DNA of 27,258 bases from Asparagopsis taxiformis. Lineage: Eukaryota > Rhodophyta > Florideophyceae > Bonnemaisoniales > Bonnemaisoniaceae. Position 1 is the stretch's first letter. Each line of letters opens with the position of its first letter. The stretch is taken from the NCBI GenBank assembly GCA_030407315.1, contig JALQPE010002174.1, positions 1 to 27,258 of the forward strand. Direction: 5' to 3'. This document shows, piece by piece, positions 8,343-18,870 of the stretch. The translations under genes and the position numbers were made by a program. Below the pieces are notes generated by a model, which made no database searches, was not told the origin of the DNA, and saw only the letters and a program-made list of their open reading frames with translations.

Positions 8343-11300
8343 CTATGCTGAACGTGGTGGGTATCCATCTTCTCTAGTTAAGACGCTCACTTCACCACCA
8401 GAAAGAATATCACTATTGTGCTCTACAATGCCACTTTGTCTATCGTATGAACAAACTCCTGACTCGCAGTTATGTACGTGCAAAACTTCTCGGACCCCGT
8501 CGTTCATTTCAACGTGAACTATAGTATCATTCCCACCTTTCCGGTACATACCGTCTCCAGTGCATGTCAAGGGAATGCAGACAGCATATGGAGTTTTCTG
8601 CTTCCATTTCTTTGCCTTCTTCTCCTCTCCTTGCCCTACCACAATAAAAAAGGACAATGTGACGAAAAGGACACGTCTGGAACATGTGAATTCCTCCATG
8701 CTCGTCCTGCTATGGGCGGGTACTACTATACCAGCATCATACCATCCATCTTTGCACACTGCTTGAATGATGCTTCCAGGTTCAGCACGCCCTAACCTCG
8801 ATTCGCTCTCAGATCCCTCATGACTAGTGCGCACTCTTTGTGCAGCAGTGAGCCACCATAGTCGTTCACCATGTTGAGACCCGTTTACCTGTCTGGTTCT
8901 GAGAAAAGTTTCAGAAGCTTTACGTATCCTTGCCATCATGACGGTTTCTTCTGCCGGAACATTTTTCGCGTCTTCAACAGATTCCCCTCGCCACCGCGTG
9001 ATTGGACAGTGGGTGCTCACCATAGTACTGCTCCTCTCTGATATGAGATGGAATACAGGACTTAAGAAGCATCTTTTTGCTGCCTCTTCTGTCGCATGTG
9101 GACTCTCCGAAATTCCTTTTCCTAGTGCAAAATACACGCGTCTGCAATCGGCAGACGTCCATTGTTTTGTATTGTGACCTACCGCACCCAGCGTGATGGC
9201 TATTCGTGCGAGCCAGTCATCGGCCATGATGAGCTCCATTGATGACAGATGTTCATTCTTATGGTTCGAGTTTCGAACCCCTCTTTTAAGAGGCTGGTGC
9301 ATTCTCTCGAATAAAAGCTCTTCCACATGTTTCGCAGCTCCAAAAGCTGGTAATGTATGTACGCAAAATTCTATCAACCGATGCAAGTTCGGTTTGTCCA
9401 GATGTTTCATTGCAATAGGATCCTTCTTGCATACCTCATGCAGTTCTTTCATATAGTCTGAAACAAGAGCTAGAATGTGGTCATGACGTCCGCCATTCTC
9501 GGCCTCGAACCTCCTGGTTGACTCAAGTCCATCTATCCACCATGTTGGGATGAATCGAATGCTGGCAACAACCATTTGAAACTTTTTCAGCAAACGAAGA
9601 ATACGTTCAAGTTTTTCATACCCGTCCCAAGAGTTCCCGATGACGATACGAAATGCCGAATAAAATGCTTGGGGAGCTACAACGAGAACAGCGAATATAT
9701 CGCTCATGTTCATCGATAATAGGTAGTTCTGCCCGAATACCTGACTCTGACTACTCAAACAGAACATTCGGAGGGTATTCAGTAGAACTGTTTCCGCAAC
9801 ATTTCGAAGTACAGGTGTTGCTGCGGTGATTGTGGCATTCATCACATCTTGAGCCAGTCCGGAGAGCAGATGGTCTGGGGCAACTACAGCAGAGCGATAT
9901 GGATCGAATTGACAAGGAACAACTGGAACTCCTTCTTCGTTTGTAGGAACTCCTCTCCGCACACGATTAAGGGATTCACTCAAATTATGGAGTGCCTTAT
10001 TCTCAATCGGATCTAGGCTTAGTCCAAGAACTTTGAGCTGATCTTGCGATGCGACTTCCCTCACAAGCTTGTTTCGGTGCATTCCTCGGGCATGCGTACT
10101 CATCTGACTGTTTAGCAATGCTGTGTATGCATTTCGTGAACCTCCACTGCTGCTCATATCTTGCTTTTCGAAAATGCAGCTATGGCATGGTGTATTACTG
10201 GTGTGACCACGGACATCCAGAGTATGCGAAACAGCTGGGTAATCTCCGATAAATCCAACAGGATCCAGGAATATGACCACATCTTCTCCATTTGCATCTT
10301 TCGCTGGAAAACCGTCTGTACTTCCCTTCACAATGTCGGGTACAACTCTCTCAATTACAACATTTGTTGAAACTCCCGGGGGAACGAATCCAAGAACGCG
10401 GACTGCGTGGAAGCTTGCTCTCTTGCTTGGCTGTATGCCTAATGGAAGCATATAGCAGCCACCAAAACTTCCTTTCCGGCTTGTGAACGGCTGGAAGTCA
10501 TCAGCATATAGCAGAAATCGGTATACGATATATTTCCTGCCATCTGAAAGATTCCCCTCACTGCAGGCATCCATACGTTTAGAGCCGGGGTGCCATCTAG
10601 ACCTCTTGTCTGGAGCTCCTATGAGCTGGACGTCTTTCACCCGAATTTGTTCGCGATGTAGCTGCCCAGTTGCTCCCCTTGTGGAGCAAATGAGAAAAGT
10701 CGCATGTTCAGAGCGTCCCTTTTTCAGATGTCTGTTCACGAGTAGTAACTCTTCAAATGTGCTCCCATCAGACTTACTTTTTGGCCGAAACAGAGTGATA
10801 GCGTCACCTGCCCGAATATCATTGTTGCAATGTTCTCCGTCGAGCGTTGTGGTGGAGACGACACGCCTCGCATTTCTTTTCTCAGTTTCTTCCATTGCAT
10901 CGATTTGCGGGTCTATCACATCTTCCATATTTGATTCTTGTTGTTCTTCTCCGGTTGCAAGATAACTTGCAATGATGATAGCTTCAATTCTCCAGTCACT
11001 CCTTGCTGTAAAACTTCTTCTGCTCCTAGAATTCTTTCCAGTTTCGATGTTCTTTCCCTGTTTCGTTCTGGCTCCTCCCAGCTTAGCCACCAGGGCCTCT
11101 TGATTTGTCGTCGGCATACATATGATCCTCAACTCGTCTCCATGTCGGGCGTATACCTTTCTGTGCATCTTGTGACCGTCATGATCTGATGCACTTACCG
11201 AAATGCGATGGAATGGGTCATTCAGAACAGCTGAACGGCATTTGACAATGAAAGAGTTTTCAATACTTTCTGAAGCAATTTGATATGCTTCATCTTCTCT

Positions 11301-12044
11301 TTCATCACTACTATCCCTTTTACTAGACTTTATGCAGTCCAGAATGGGTCCGGTCTGTATATCCCTTTCCGCCCATGTGCTCGGTAGCACGACTCGTACC
11401 GATGTAGTACAATGAGCTCTACGGCTACTAGACAGTCCTGGAGACATCTTTCCAAGCCTAGAGCCGCTTTTTGTTACATCTATTTCACACGTTGTATCCA
11501 TGCTTTGTGGGAAACATGTTTTCAGAATGAACGGTAAAATGACTTTCCTCATGTACGAGTCGCTGGGTGCTTGATCCGAAATGTCCCGCTTGAAATTAGA
11601 CATCTCACGCATACCTTCATAGTCCTTGCGTTTCATCCGTAGCGTTCCACTAAGCAATATTATTGCAGAGAATACTGGCCAGGTCAGCAGTTTATCCACA
11701 AGTCCGCGGTCATCTTCCGCTGCCTCTTCTCCGTCGTGGTCATCACAGCTCTCGGCCGAGCTTTCCTCAGAGCCTATCGTTTCTTCTTCTCTCGTAACTT
11801 TTCCAGCCTCAAAAAATGCAATGTGCTCTTCTCCATTGCCACTAGAAATATTCTCGTCTTCAGCAGATGCTTTTCCGACGTTTTCGTCCGGTATATCGGC
11901 GTGAACCTCGAATGTTTCGTTCGAAACTAGCGGGGTTTCCCCATTTTCGTGCCTTGTCCCACTTTCGTATGGGATTGGCAATGATTCAAACCTTCTCCGG
12001 GTTCTTCGAGGTGTACCTTTCTTCCGAACAGCTGTTCGTTTCAT
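8343..12044 (-). CDS. CACTA/TNP2/Plavaka-like DDE transposase (intact)
   Basis: This is one 1233-residue frame from ATG 12044-12042. The N-terminus (1-120) is basic then acidic and looks disordered. The core has features known from TNP2/Plavaka (CACTA-superfamily) transposases. YRFLLYADDFQPF (D515/D516), followed by SFGGCYMLPL and a Pro-rich step, recalls the first catalytic Asp region. IFLDPVGFIGDYPAVSHT, with CHSC (C620, C623), matches the D-[FY]PA ... CxxC segment (D594 or D601). KPNLHRLIEF...PAFG then ELLFERMHQPLKRG (E909/E910/E914 are candidates) resembles the H-FG-E region. A conserved tail with a Cys pair ends in GGEVSVLTREDGYPPR. I infer cut-and-paste transposition in the nucleus. Terminal inverted repeats and target-site duplications could not be identified by eye. 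It is the only intact transposase here and could act on both modules. Confidence 0.78.
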   Translation of the reverse strand: MKRTAVRKKGTPRRTRRRFESLPIPYESGTRHENGETPLVSNETFEVHADIPDENVGKASAEDENISSGNGEEHIAFFEAGKVTREEETIGSEESSAESCDDHDGEEAAEDDRGLVDKLLTWPVFSAIILLSGTLRMKRKDYEGMREMSNFKRDISDQAPSDSYMRKVILPFILKTCFPQSMDTTCEIDVTKSGSRLGKMSPGLSSSRRAHCTTSVRVVLPSTWAERDIQTGPILDCIKSSKRDSSDEREDEAYQIASESIENSFIVKCRSAVLNDPFHRISVSASDHDGHKMHRKVYARHGDELRIICMPTTNQEALVAKLGGARTKQGKNIETGKNSRSRRSFTARSDWRIEAIIIASYLATGEEQQESNMEDVIDPQIDAMEETEKRNARRVVSTTTLDGEHCNNDIRAGDAITLFRPKSKSDGSTFEELLLVNRHLKKGRSEHATFLICSTRGATGQLHREQIRVKDVQLIGAPDKRSRWHPGSKRMDACSEGNLSDGRKYIVYRFLLYADDFQPFTSRKGSFGGCYMLPLGIQPSKRASFHAVRVLGFVPPGVSTNVVIERVVPDIVKGSTDGFPAKDANGEDVVIFLDPVGFIGDYPAVSHTLDVRGHTSNTPCHSCIFEKQDMSSSGGSRNAYTALLNSQMSTHARGMHRNKLVREVASQDQLKVLGLSLDPIENKALHNLSESLNRVRRGVPTNEEGVPVVPCQFDPYRSAVVAPDHLLSGLAQDVMNATITAATPVLRNVAETVLLNTLRMFCLSSQSQVFGQNYLLSMNMSDIFAVLVVAPQAFYSAFRIVIGNSWDGYEKLERILRLLKKFQMVVASIRFIPTWWIDGLESTRRFEAENGGRHDHILALVSDYMKELHEVCKKDPIAMKHLDKPNLHRLIEFCVHTLPAFGAAKHVEELLFERMHQPLKRGVRNSNHKNEHLSSMELIMADDWLARIAITLGAVGHNTKQWTSADCRRVYFALGKGISESPHATEEAAKRCFLSPVFHLISERSSTMVSTHCPITRWRGESVEDAKNVPAEETVMMARIRKASETFLRTRQVNGSQHGERLWWLTAAQRVRTSHEGSESESRLGRAEPGSIIQAVCKDGWYDAGIVVPAHSRTSMEEFTCSRRVLFVTLSFFIVVGQGEEKKAKKWKQKTPYAVCIPLTCTGDGMYRKGGNDTIVHVEMNDGVREVLHVHNCESGVCSYDRQSGIVEHNSDILSGGEVSVLTREDGYPPRSA

Positions 12045-12877
12045 CTCTTCTCTTTGGATTCGAGAGAACCTTGCACAAATTGTAGATTAATGTCAACTAG
12101 TAGGCAACTAATAAGATGGTATCCGTCTCTTTTTAACCAGGCCACTGTAATAGTTTATAGTACCTATATTTTCTTACCGTTACATCTTATCGAAAACTTC
12201 ACACTGACTAGTGTCCTACCTAACTCAAGGAACAGGTGACTTGATTTCCCATGTTGGGTTCTTCAGCGATCTTTAATGCCTCCAACGATTCCTGCTTCCT
12301 TTTCTGAATGAAATACACGAATCATTTACAATTTAGCTTCAGTACATGGTATAATAGGCCTCAATAGTAATCTTGTTATGGTAATAAACTATATATAGAT
12401 GAGAACACGGTTGCAATTCTCTTTCGGATTGTCTACTACTCTAATTTACAGCATTTATTCGATGTTTCTCCTTCAGTATGCAGCTAAACATCAATACCAA
12501 GACTTTTAGGTTGGTTTGACATTGCGTAGGGGCATGATTTCTATTTCTGCTAATTTATCACGTCCAGAAAATTTGACAGATCATCCGCTGCCAAATCATC
12601 TGCCACATCATCGTCTGCCAAATCATCTGCCTTCCAGTTACGACGAGGTCATTATGAGTGGATGAGCTGTCTATTTAAGGCTGTTGATGCGCGACGTATA
12701 GGACCATTTCATCATCCGGTTATCATGAAGATGACAGGTAAGGCTGGTACGTTGTCGAGTAGGTATCTTTCCCCTCTCTCATTTCTTTCCACATGCTTTC
12801 CATGAAAGATAGTGCACTAACCATAAATATCGTTCTTCGCTGATCCTATTCTAGTCTATTGATTGCAAATGATTCTG
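12045..12877. other. Non-coding A/T-rich interval upstream of the transposase
   Basis: This holds the 5' flank of the - strand transposase. Two near copies of CAAATCATCTGCC occur at about 12590-12630. TATA-like strings occur at about 12388-12397 (CTATATATAG) and 12671-12680 (CTATTTAAGG, + strand). The second is followed by ATGAAGATGACAG|GTAAGG, which resembles a short first exon with a splice donor. No convincing ORF follows. Confidence 0.35.
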
Positions 12878-12955
12878 GCATAGGTATTGGTTATAGGTTG
12901 GAATGACGAAAGCTTGCAAGCTTTCGTCATTCCAACCTACAACCAATACCTTTGC
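12878..12955. repeat. 78-bp spacerless near-perfect palindrome
   Basis: The left arm (12878-12916) and right arm (12917-12955) are 39 bp each, meet at AAGCTTG|CAAGCTT, and have only two mismatched pairs (12881/12952 and 12892/12941). It would extrude as a long hairpin without a loop spacer. It has no sequence relation to the ACCGGGT or TTACAG repeats and lies in the gene-poor centre of the mirrored layout. Confidence 0.92.
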
Positions 12956-13419
12956 ACGCAAAAATAGTTCAATGATGGTAAGTTTGTTCATTCCATTCAT
13001 ACTCATGTTCTTCTCATCCTTTACAATACTTTTCTATATCCGATTGCTAACCTGTTGCAAATCATCTGTAATGGTGTTTATTTCCCTCCTGTCTGAACAT
13101 CACATGTAGTTTTGAAACAGCGAGGAACTCGATTTGCTTGCACAATAGTCCTGGTTGTAGAGATAGTAAGATTTTAGATACGATAGTTCGATTTAATGAG
13201 TAGTCTAGTCTAATGATAGAACTGAAACATTCCTTCAGGCATCGTTGTCCTTGCTACATAAAAATTCTGACATCCTTTTAGATCACACTTGGTTATCCCT
13301 ATACACTTCTATGAAGACCACCGAGAGAGATACTCCATTCTGCCCGACATTTCGTAGCCAGATGCCTGAACATGCGGCTGGAATGGCATTTCCACCTCAT
13401 TCTATCGTCCTGAACATCA
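12956..13419. other. Interval with no clear gene
   Basis: There are only short ORFs of low credibility. GATG|GTAAGT at about 12972-12979 and a pyrimidine-rich ATCCTTTTAG at about 13272-13281 resemble splice sites, so a small spliced transcript is possible, but no coding signal supports it. Confidence 0.3.
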
Positions 13420-14640
13420 ATTGTAGGCACTAGAAAGTATTACCCTAGGCATCATATTCTACTACTTTCCCGTTCTGTCCGAGTCAGTACCGCCAGGCAC
13501 TACAATTTACTGGTTCAGTATAGACTTCCCGGCAGTAAATTGTACTGTCTCAAGCACTAGTTCCAGGTAGTGAAATGTACTGCCACAGGTAGCACTTCCA
13601 GGTAGTACACTGCACTGCCACAGGCAGTAACTGGTACTGTCCTATGCCCCTGTCGAGTACAACACTATCAGACAGTACTTTACGCTGATCTGGACAGCTC
13701 TATAATACATCAAAATCTACTACTTTTTGTAGTGCTGTGGGGCAGCAATTCACATATCCTGGAGCAGTACAGCGTGGCAGTGATTTACACATACGCAAGT
13801 AGTAGAGCACGGCAGCACTTTCCACCACGGCAAGTAGCACGGTACGGTAGCACTTTTCGTATCATAAAGCAGTACTATCAGGCAGCTTTTCCCAGAGACT
13901 ATCAGCACCTCATTTCATTGCTTTCACACATTTCGTCAGACATCATAATTTACTGTCCCCACTCGCTTCCACAGGCAGTAGAATACACAGCCTCGAAGCA
14001 TGTCTGCTGTCATCATATTCCACTGCATTACTCTACTGCCAGAACATAGACTTGTCACTACCTGTAAGTACAAAAAAAAGCAGCACCACACAGCAGCAGA
14101 AATTACTGCTTTGTCCAATAATAGAATACAGTACATTTCTCTGCCTCTGCCATGACCTGCAGGCAGTATCATACAGTACATCGGGGCACTACCTAAATAT
14201 AGCAAAATGTGCTGCCGTCATTCGGGCCCGCAGCCAGCACAGAACGCTGCCGGAAACACTAGCTTCTACTGCCACACGGTGCATCCCACGCCACCAAATA
14301 GTACTGCCGTGGGCCATATTCCTGGACAGCATATTTTACTCCCTCCCCGTGCTGCCCAAGTCAGCACAATATAATACTTTATTTTACAGGCCAATGTAGC
14401 ACAAATCACTGCCAGAAAGACAATCTAAATCCAGCAACTATCACTGCCTCCCACCACTGCCTCACCTCATACATCCAGGCAGTACTTTCTACTGCCGTCG
14501 GCAGCACATGGCCACTGCCTCCGGGCAGTGCACTGTACTGCCGGCAAGTAGGGCATTAATTTATATTTTTACAGTACTAAATTTTACTGCCTCAGGCAGT
14601 AAATTTTACTGCCGTACAGTACTGCCCCAGGCCCGATTTC
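13420..14640. repeat. Diverged GGCAGTA / TACTGCC short inverted-repeat tract
   Basis: About 1.2 kb is packed with half-sites GGCAGTA, CAGTA, TACTGCC and CACTGCC on both strands at irregular spacing of tens of bases. The cleanest element is the 19-bp perfect palindrome GGCAGTAAATTTTACTGCC at 14595-14613. Density and conservation rise towards the right end, just before transposase copy 2. The ORFs here are made of repeat sequence and look non-coding. Confidence 0.75.
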
Positions 14641-17513
14641 AGACACAGTAGTGAGGGTTTGAAGCACATTTATGTACCTGATGGAACAGCAATTCGAATC
14701 CGATGTCATCCAGGAGCTCGTCAGGTTGCCGTCATCGAAAGAGCAAAAGGGTTCAGGAAGAATGACAGAGATGGTGGGAAACCGAAGAGGAGAGAGTGGC
14801 GGTTACGTCGTTGTGGGAACTTCATGCTAGGACTATAGTTACCTATGAGGCTCGACACGACGGTGAGCATGATGTGCATGTCGAAAAATATCTGCAGCCG
14901 CGAATGTCACATCTATTGGAATGGGAGAGGCAGCATGCTCTGCGAGCGATATCGCAATGTGTAATCGGAGCAGGAGCCAAGGGAAAAGGAACACGAGCTG
15001 GGGACGTGATAACCGTTCTATTACCAATTGGAATGGAAGAGGGTGATATTGTTCCACACGTCGTATTGGTGAACAGGTATTTGAAAGAGCAGGTCGGAGA
15101 AGCATCCACCATGTTACTTTGCTTTTCACCGGGCGCGAGCTTTGCTGAAGCCAGAAACCCGCCCGATAGACTAGGAAGCCCCAACTATGAAGAAATTCGT
15201 GTTTCAGGGGTGTTCTCGGATGGTTTCGGAGACCACAGGTCGCAATGGCACCCAGCGTCTCCGCGAGAAGATGCACCATGTTGGGGAAAGCTGGAGGATG
15301 GTCGAAACTACTTTGTTTACCGATTTCTCCTTTACACGGATGACTTTGAACCATTCACAAGCAGGAAGGGAAGTTTTGGTGGATGCTATATGTTACCTCT
15401 CAATCTACCGCCTCGGAAAAGGGGAAGCTACCAAGCGGTTCGAGTGATTGGTTTGCCACCTCCGGGAGTGTCCACAAATTGTGTATTGCGATATATCGTT
15501 CAAGATATAGTGCGAGGAAGCACAGAGGGTTTCCCAACGAAAAATGCAGAGGGAGAAGATATTGTGGTATTTCTAGACCCAGTGGGGAGCATTGGAGACT
15601 ATCCTGCAGTTTCACATACCCTGGATGTTCTTGGACACACATCAAACTCTCCGTGCCACATCTGCAGTTTCCGCAAATATGACCTGAGCAGTACTGGTGG
15701 CACGAAGAATGCATACACTTCGGTAGTGAACGGGCAAACATCGACGCATGCCAGGAGCAAGTATCGGAATGCATCGACACGTAAGGATGCCACAGAAACC
15801 CAGCTTCGCACTCTCGGACTGGCTGCAGAAGAAGGGGAAGATTTACCATTTCATGTCCTGAGCACTTCCTTGGAAGCAGTGCAGGAAGAAGTACCGAAGA
15901 CGGAAAACGGAGTTTCAGTTGTCCCAGCAATTTTTGACCGTACCGTTCCGCAGTGATAGCACCTGACCATCTATTGTCTGGACTGGCACAAGATGTACTG
16001 AACGCTTGTATTTCAGCTGCCAGCCCACGAATTCGAGAGGTAGCTGAATTGCAAATTCTGGGCGCTCTGAAGAAGTTCAGGATGGGAAGGCAGAACCGTT
16101 TATTTGGAACCAACAATCTGCTTTCCATGAACATGAGTGACATATTCAGTGTGCTTCTGATAGCACCTATGGCATTCGAAAACGCAGCTCGAATGATGGA
16201 TGGGAAAGGGGAAGGTCATCGTGAAAAATTTGATGGGGCCGTCAAACTAGTAGTGATGTTTCAGAAGCTGGTTTCGTGTATTAGTTTCATGCCCGTATGG
16301 TGGAAAGACGGTCCCCATGAAGTAGAGACGGCTGACGGAGAAGGTGGCAGGAATGAATACATTCTGGGAAGAACTGTAGACTACGTGGAGACGTTGAATG
16401 AGTATTGTCGGAAAGTGAAGGGAGCAGGAGCACATTTGGACAAGCCTAATGTTCATCGTCTTGTCGAGTTTTGTGTTCATACGCTTCCTGCCTACGGCTC
16501 TGTGAAGCACGTGCAGGAGCTTATATTCGAACGGATGCATCAGCCGCTGAAGAAAGGTGTGAGAATGTCCAATCACCAAAGCGAACAGCTTTCAGCGCTG
16601 GAATTAGTTCTTGCGGATGACTGGCAGACGAGAGTGGCCATTGTTTTGCGCGAAATCGGCATGGAGCCACAACATTGGTCCTCGTCCGAATGCTCTCAAA
16701 TGGTCAACGTTCTTTCACAGGAGCTAGGGAGAGAAATAGATGTGGAAGACGAGGTAGTGAAAAACTGCTTCCAGGAACCGGTTCTCCAGCTTCTCTCCCA
16801 GCGTCGAGGAAAGATATTGTCGGCGGATGGTGAAATTGTGACGTGGAGAGGGCATGGAGGTATATCTATTGACGAGGTCAAGGAGTACATGAATGGAAAA
16901 TGTGATATGGCAGAGGGTGCTGTAGGTGTTTTCAAACGGTTCTTTACCGAAAGGTACGGAAGCGGAACAACCGGGTGTGGAAAGTATGCCGAATGGGTGA
17001 GAAGAGTTTCTAGAAGCACTAGGACAGAGTGGGGAAGGAAAACAGTGCAGAGGTCTGGCTCTCTAGAATCAGGAGCTATCATCCATGCTGTTTGCCCTGA
17101 ACAGATGAAATGTGAGGATGGTGCAACTTCACAAGCGATTCTGTACCCGGCGTCTCGTCTCACATCAGAGATAATGCGGGGAAGAATTAATTATGAACCG
17201 CGGTTTTTATTGTTCTAGCGTTCTTTATCCTGAGGAACGAGAGTGCGAGAGATGAGCAAGGTACAGCTTATGAGTTTGCCTGGGTTTGCAAAAAACTGAT
17301 GAAGGAGTGTTCAAGGTCGAAGAGAGGCGACGAACAGTAATTGTGGAGATGAGTGAGGGAGTCACTGAGGTGTTTGGTATGCACTATTGCAATGGGAGTG
17401 TATGCGAATATGATGAGAACATGAGGGAGGTAAGGCACGGACCCGGACTGCTGGGGGGTGGAGAGATATATACACTATGTAGGCGAGACGGATTTCCACC
17501 GAGGGCTGCATGA
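14641..17513 (+). pseudogene. CACTA/TNP2/Plavaka-like transposase, 5'-truncated and frameshifted copy
   Basis: It is homologous to the intact transposase (8343-12044) from about its residue 293 to the end. The match starts with KHIYVPDGTAIRIRC at about 14662 and ends at PPRAA, TGA 17511-17513. It keeps the core motifs: YRFLLYTDDFEPF, GSFGGCYMLPL, FLDPVGSIGDYPAVSHT, CHIC, KPNVHRLVEF and ELIFERMHQPLKKG. Four frame breaks split it. The first is at about 14766-14800. The second is at 15938-15939, where FD-PYRSAV needs one more C in a CC run. The third is at about 17204-17217, near a TTTTT run, where the other frame gives LAFFILRNES. The fourth is at about 17290-17297 in an A6 run. The first roughly 290 residues are absent and the GGCAGTA tract sits there instead. 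AATAAA at 17526-17531 could be a poly(A) signal. The starts used by the individual ORFs are not real starts. Probably inactive unless the indels are sequencing errors. Confidence 0.8.
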
Positions 17514-17633
17514 TTTTTAGGGAAGAATAAAATGAATAACCAGATGCATCACATATGAATTGTACACTCTAGGGCGGTGGTGGATTGGTGCAAAGTAGTG
17601 GGGAGAGGATCTGAGAGGATGGAGGGAGGTATG

Positions 17634-18062
17634 CTTACAGCAAAGTCATCGTTACGATGACTTTGCTGTAAGAAAACGTTTCCATTACAGTGGCCAAGAA
17701 TTTTTTACCGGGTAAAAAATCGTGGCAGCTGTAATGATTTGCTTTCTTACAGCAAAGTCATCGTAACGATGACTTTGCTGTAAGGAACCGTTTCCTTGCA
17801 GTGGCCGAAGAATTTTTACCGGGTAAAAATCAGCAAGAAATTTTACCGGTAAAAAAATTGTGGCCGCTGTAATGATTTGCTTTCTTACAGCAAAGTCATC
17901 GTTACGATGACTTTGCTGTAAGAAAACGTTTCATTACAGCGGCCACAATTTTTTACCCGGTAAAGAAATCATGGCTGCTGTAATGTTTTCTTTTCTTACA
18001 GCAAAGTCATCGTAACGATGACTTTGCTGTAAGAAAACGTTTCATTACAGCAAATTCATCGA
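17634..18062. repeat. Nested palindrome array 1 (TTACAG...CTGTAA units), upstream of copy 3
   Basis: Four 39-bp perfect palindromes (P1) lie at 17634-17672, 17746-17784, 17884-17922 and 17995-18033. Each has 19-bp arms CTTACAGCAAAGTCATCGT around one central base, which reads T, A, T, A in order. They alternate with a second, A/T-rich palindrome type (P2), ATTACAG(T/C)GGCCA ... TTTACCGGGTAAA ... CTGTAAT, at 17684-17735, about 17793-17873 (double core) and 17933-17984. A degenerate half P1 ends the array at about 18044-18062. Both unit types start TTACAG and end CTGTAA. Confidence 0.93.
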
Positions 18063-18870
18063 TAGTTAAGGTTAAGTAACCAACTTTAGGATGTCCAGAG
18101 GACCTGCTCGTTGTAAGGAATAAGGAATATTGATCAACTGACGAAGAGGAAGCATTTTGAATCGACTAGGGTAGGAACGCAATGAGATTTGGTATGCAAG
18201 AAAACTGAATCGCAGTAGTGAATAGGTAGTTGAAATGAATTCATATTGATGTTCTTTGGTGTATTGTCCATTGGAGCACATTGAAAACCATTTATATGAT
18301 CACCGTTTAAATAGTCTATGAATCCTTTGCAGCCGAGTACGCCAATAGGAAGAAATTCAAGCAGTGGCCTGCACGGGAACCGTTTATTTGTGAGTAGCAA
18401 AAGTTAGTGTAGAAATGAATTTTTCAGACTTGTAGGAGAGGTGGATCGTAGTAAATGTATAAAACTCACGTAGAATCGATTGATAGGAATCAATGGTACG
18501 GAAGAAGAAGCGAGGTGGAGAGTGTGGATGAAATAGGTTGTTGGAATATGAATGATAATTGACGTGGTGAGGTAAACGGGTTCGATTGCATTATATGCGC
18601 TAGAGGTACATACTATTAGGTGTAGATTGATGGAAAGGGCTAAACGCTTTGTGGAGGTATCAGGATCAGGTAGAGTCAGAGGTGCTGAGCGGGTGCAGCG
18701 TAAGGTTCATCAGGACTGAACGTAGGTAGGGAATGTCTTGTCCGGACAGTATATGAGAGGAAGCTGAGAGACGGGAAGCGCACTCGGAGGTACCACAATT
18801 GTGGATTTCATCGTCTACACAACATTTGAACAGAGAACCGATTGAACGAACTGAGATTGCAGGGATTACA
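18063..18870. other. Non-coding interval upstream of copy 3
   Basis: This lies between array 1 and the start of copy 3 and presumably contains its promoter and leader. I see no repeat, RNA gene or credible ORF. Open frame upstream of the ATG at 18871 reaches 18799, but only from a TTG codon. Confidence 0.4.

Noticed and set aside
8090..14640. CACTA-type terminal inverted repeats of the intact transposase
   Set aside because: Several CACTG/CACTA strings occur, but I could not pair any into convincing inverted termini with target duplications by eye.
18799..18870. TTG-initiated N-terminal extension of copy 3
   Set aside because: A TTG start is not expected in a eukaryote; the ATG at 18871 is the first in frame and the extension has no counterpart in other copies.
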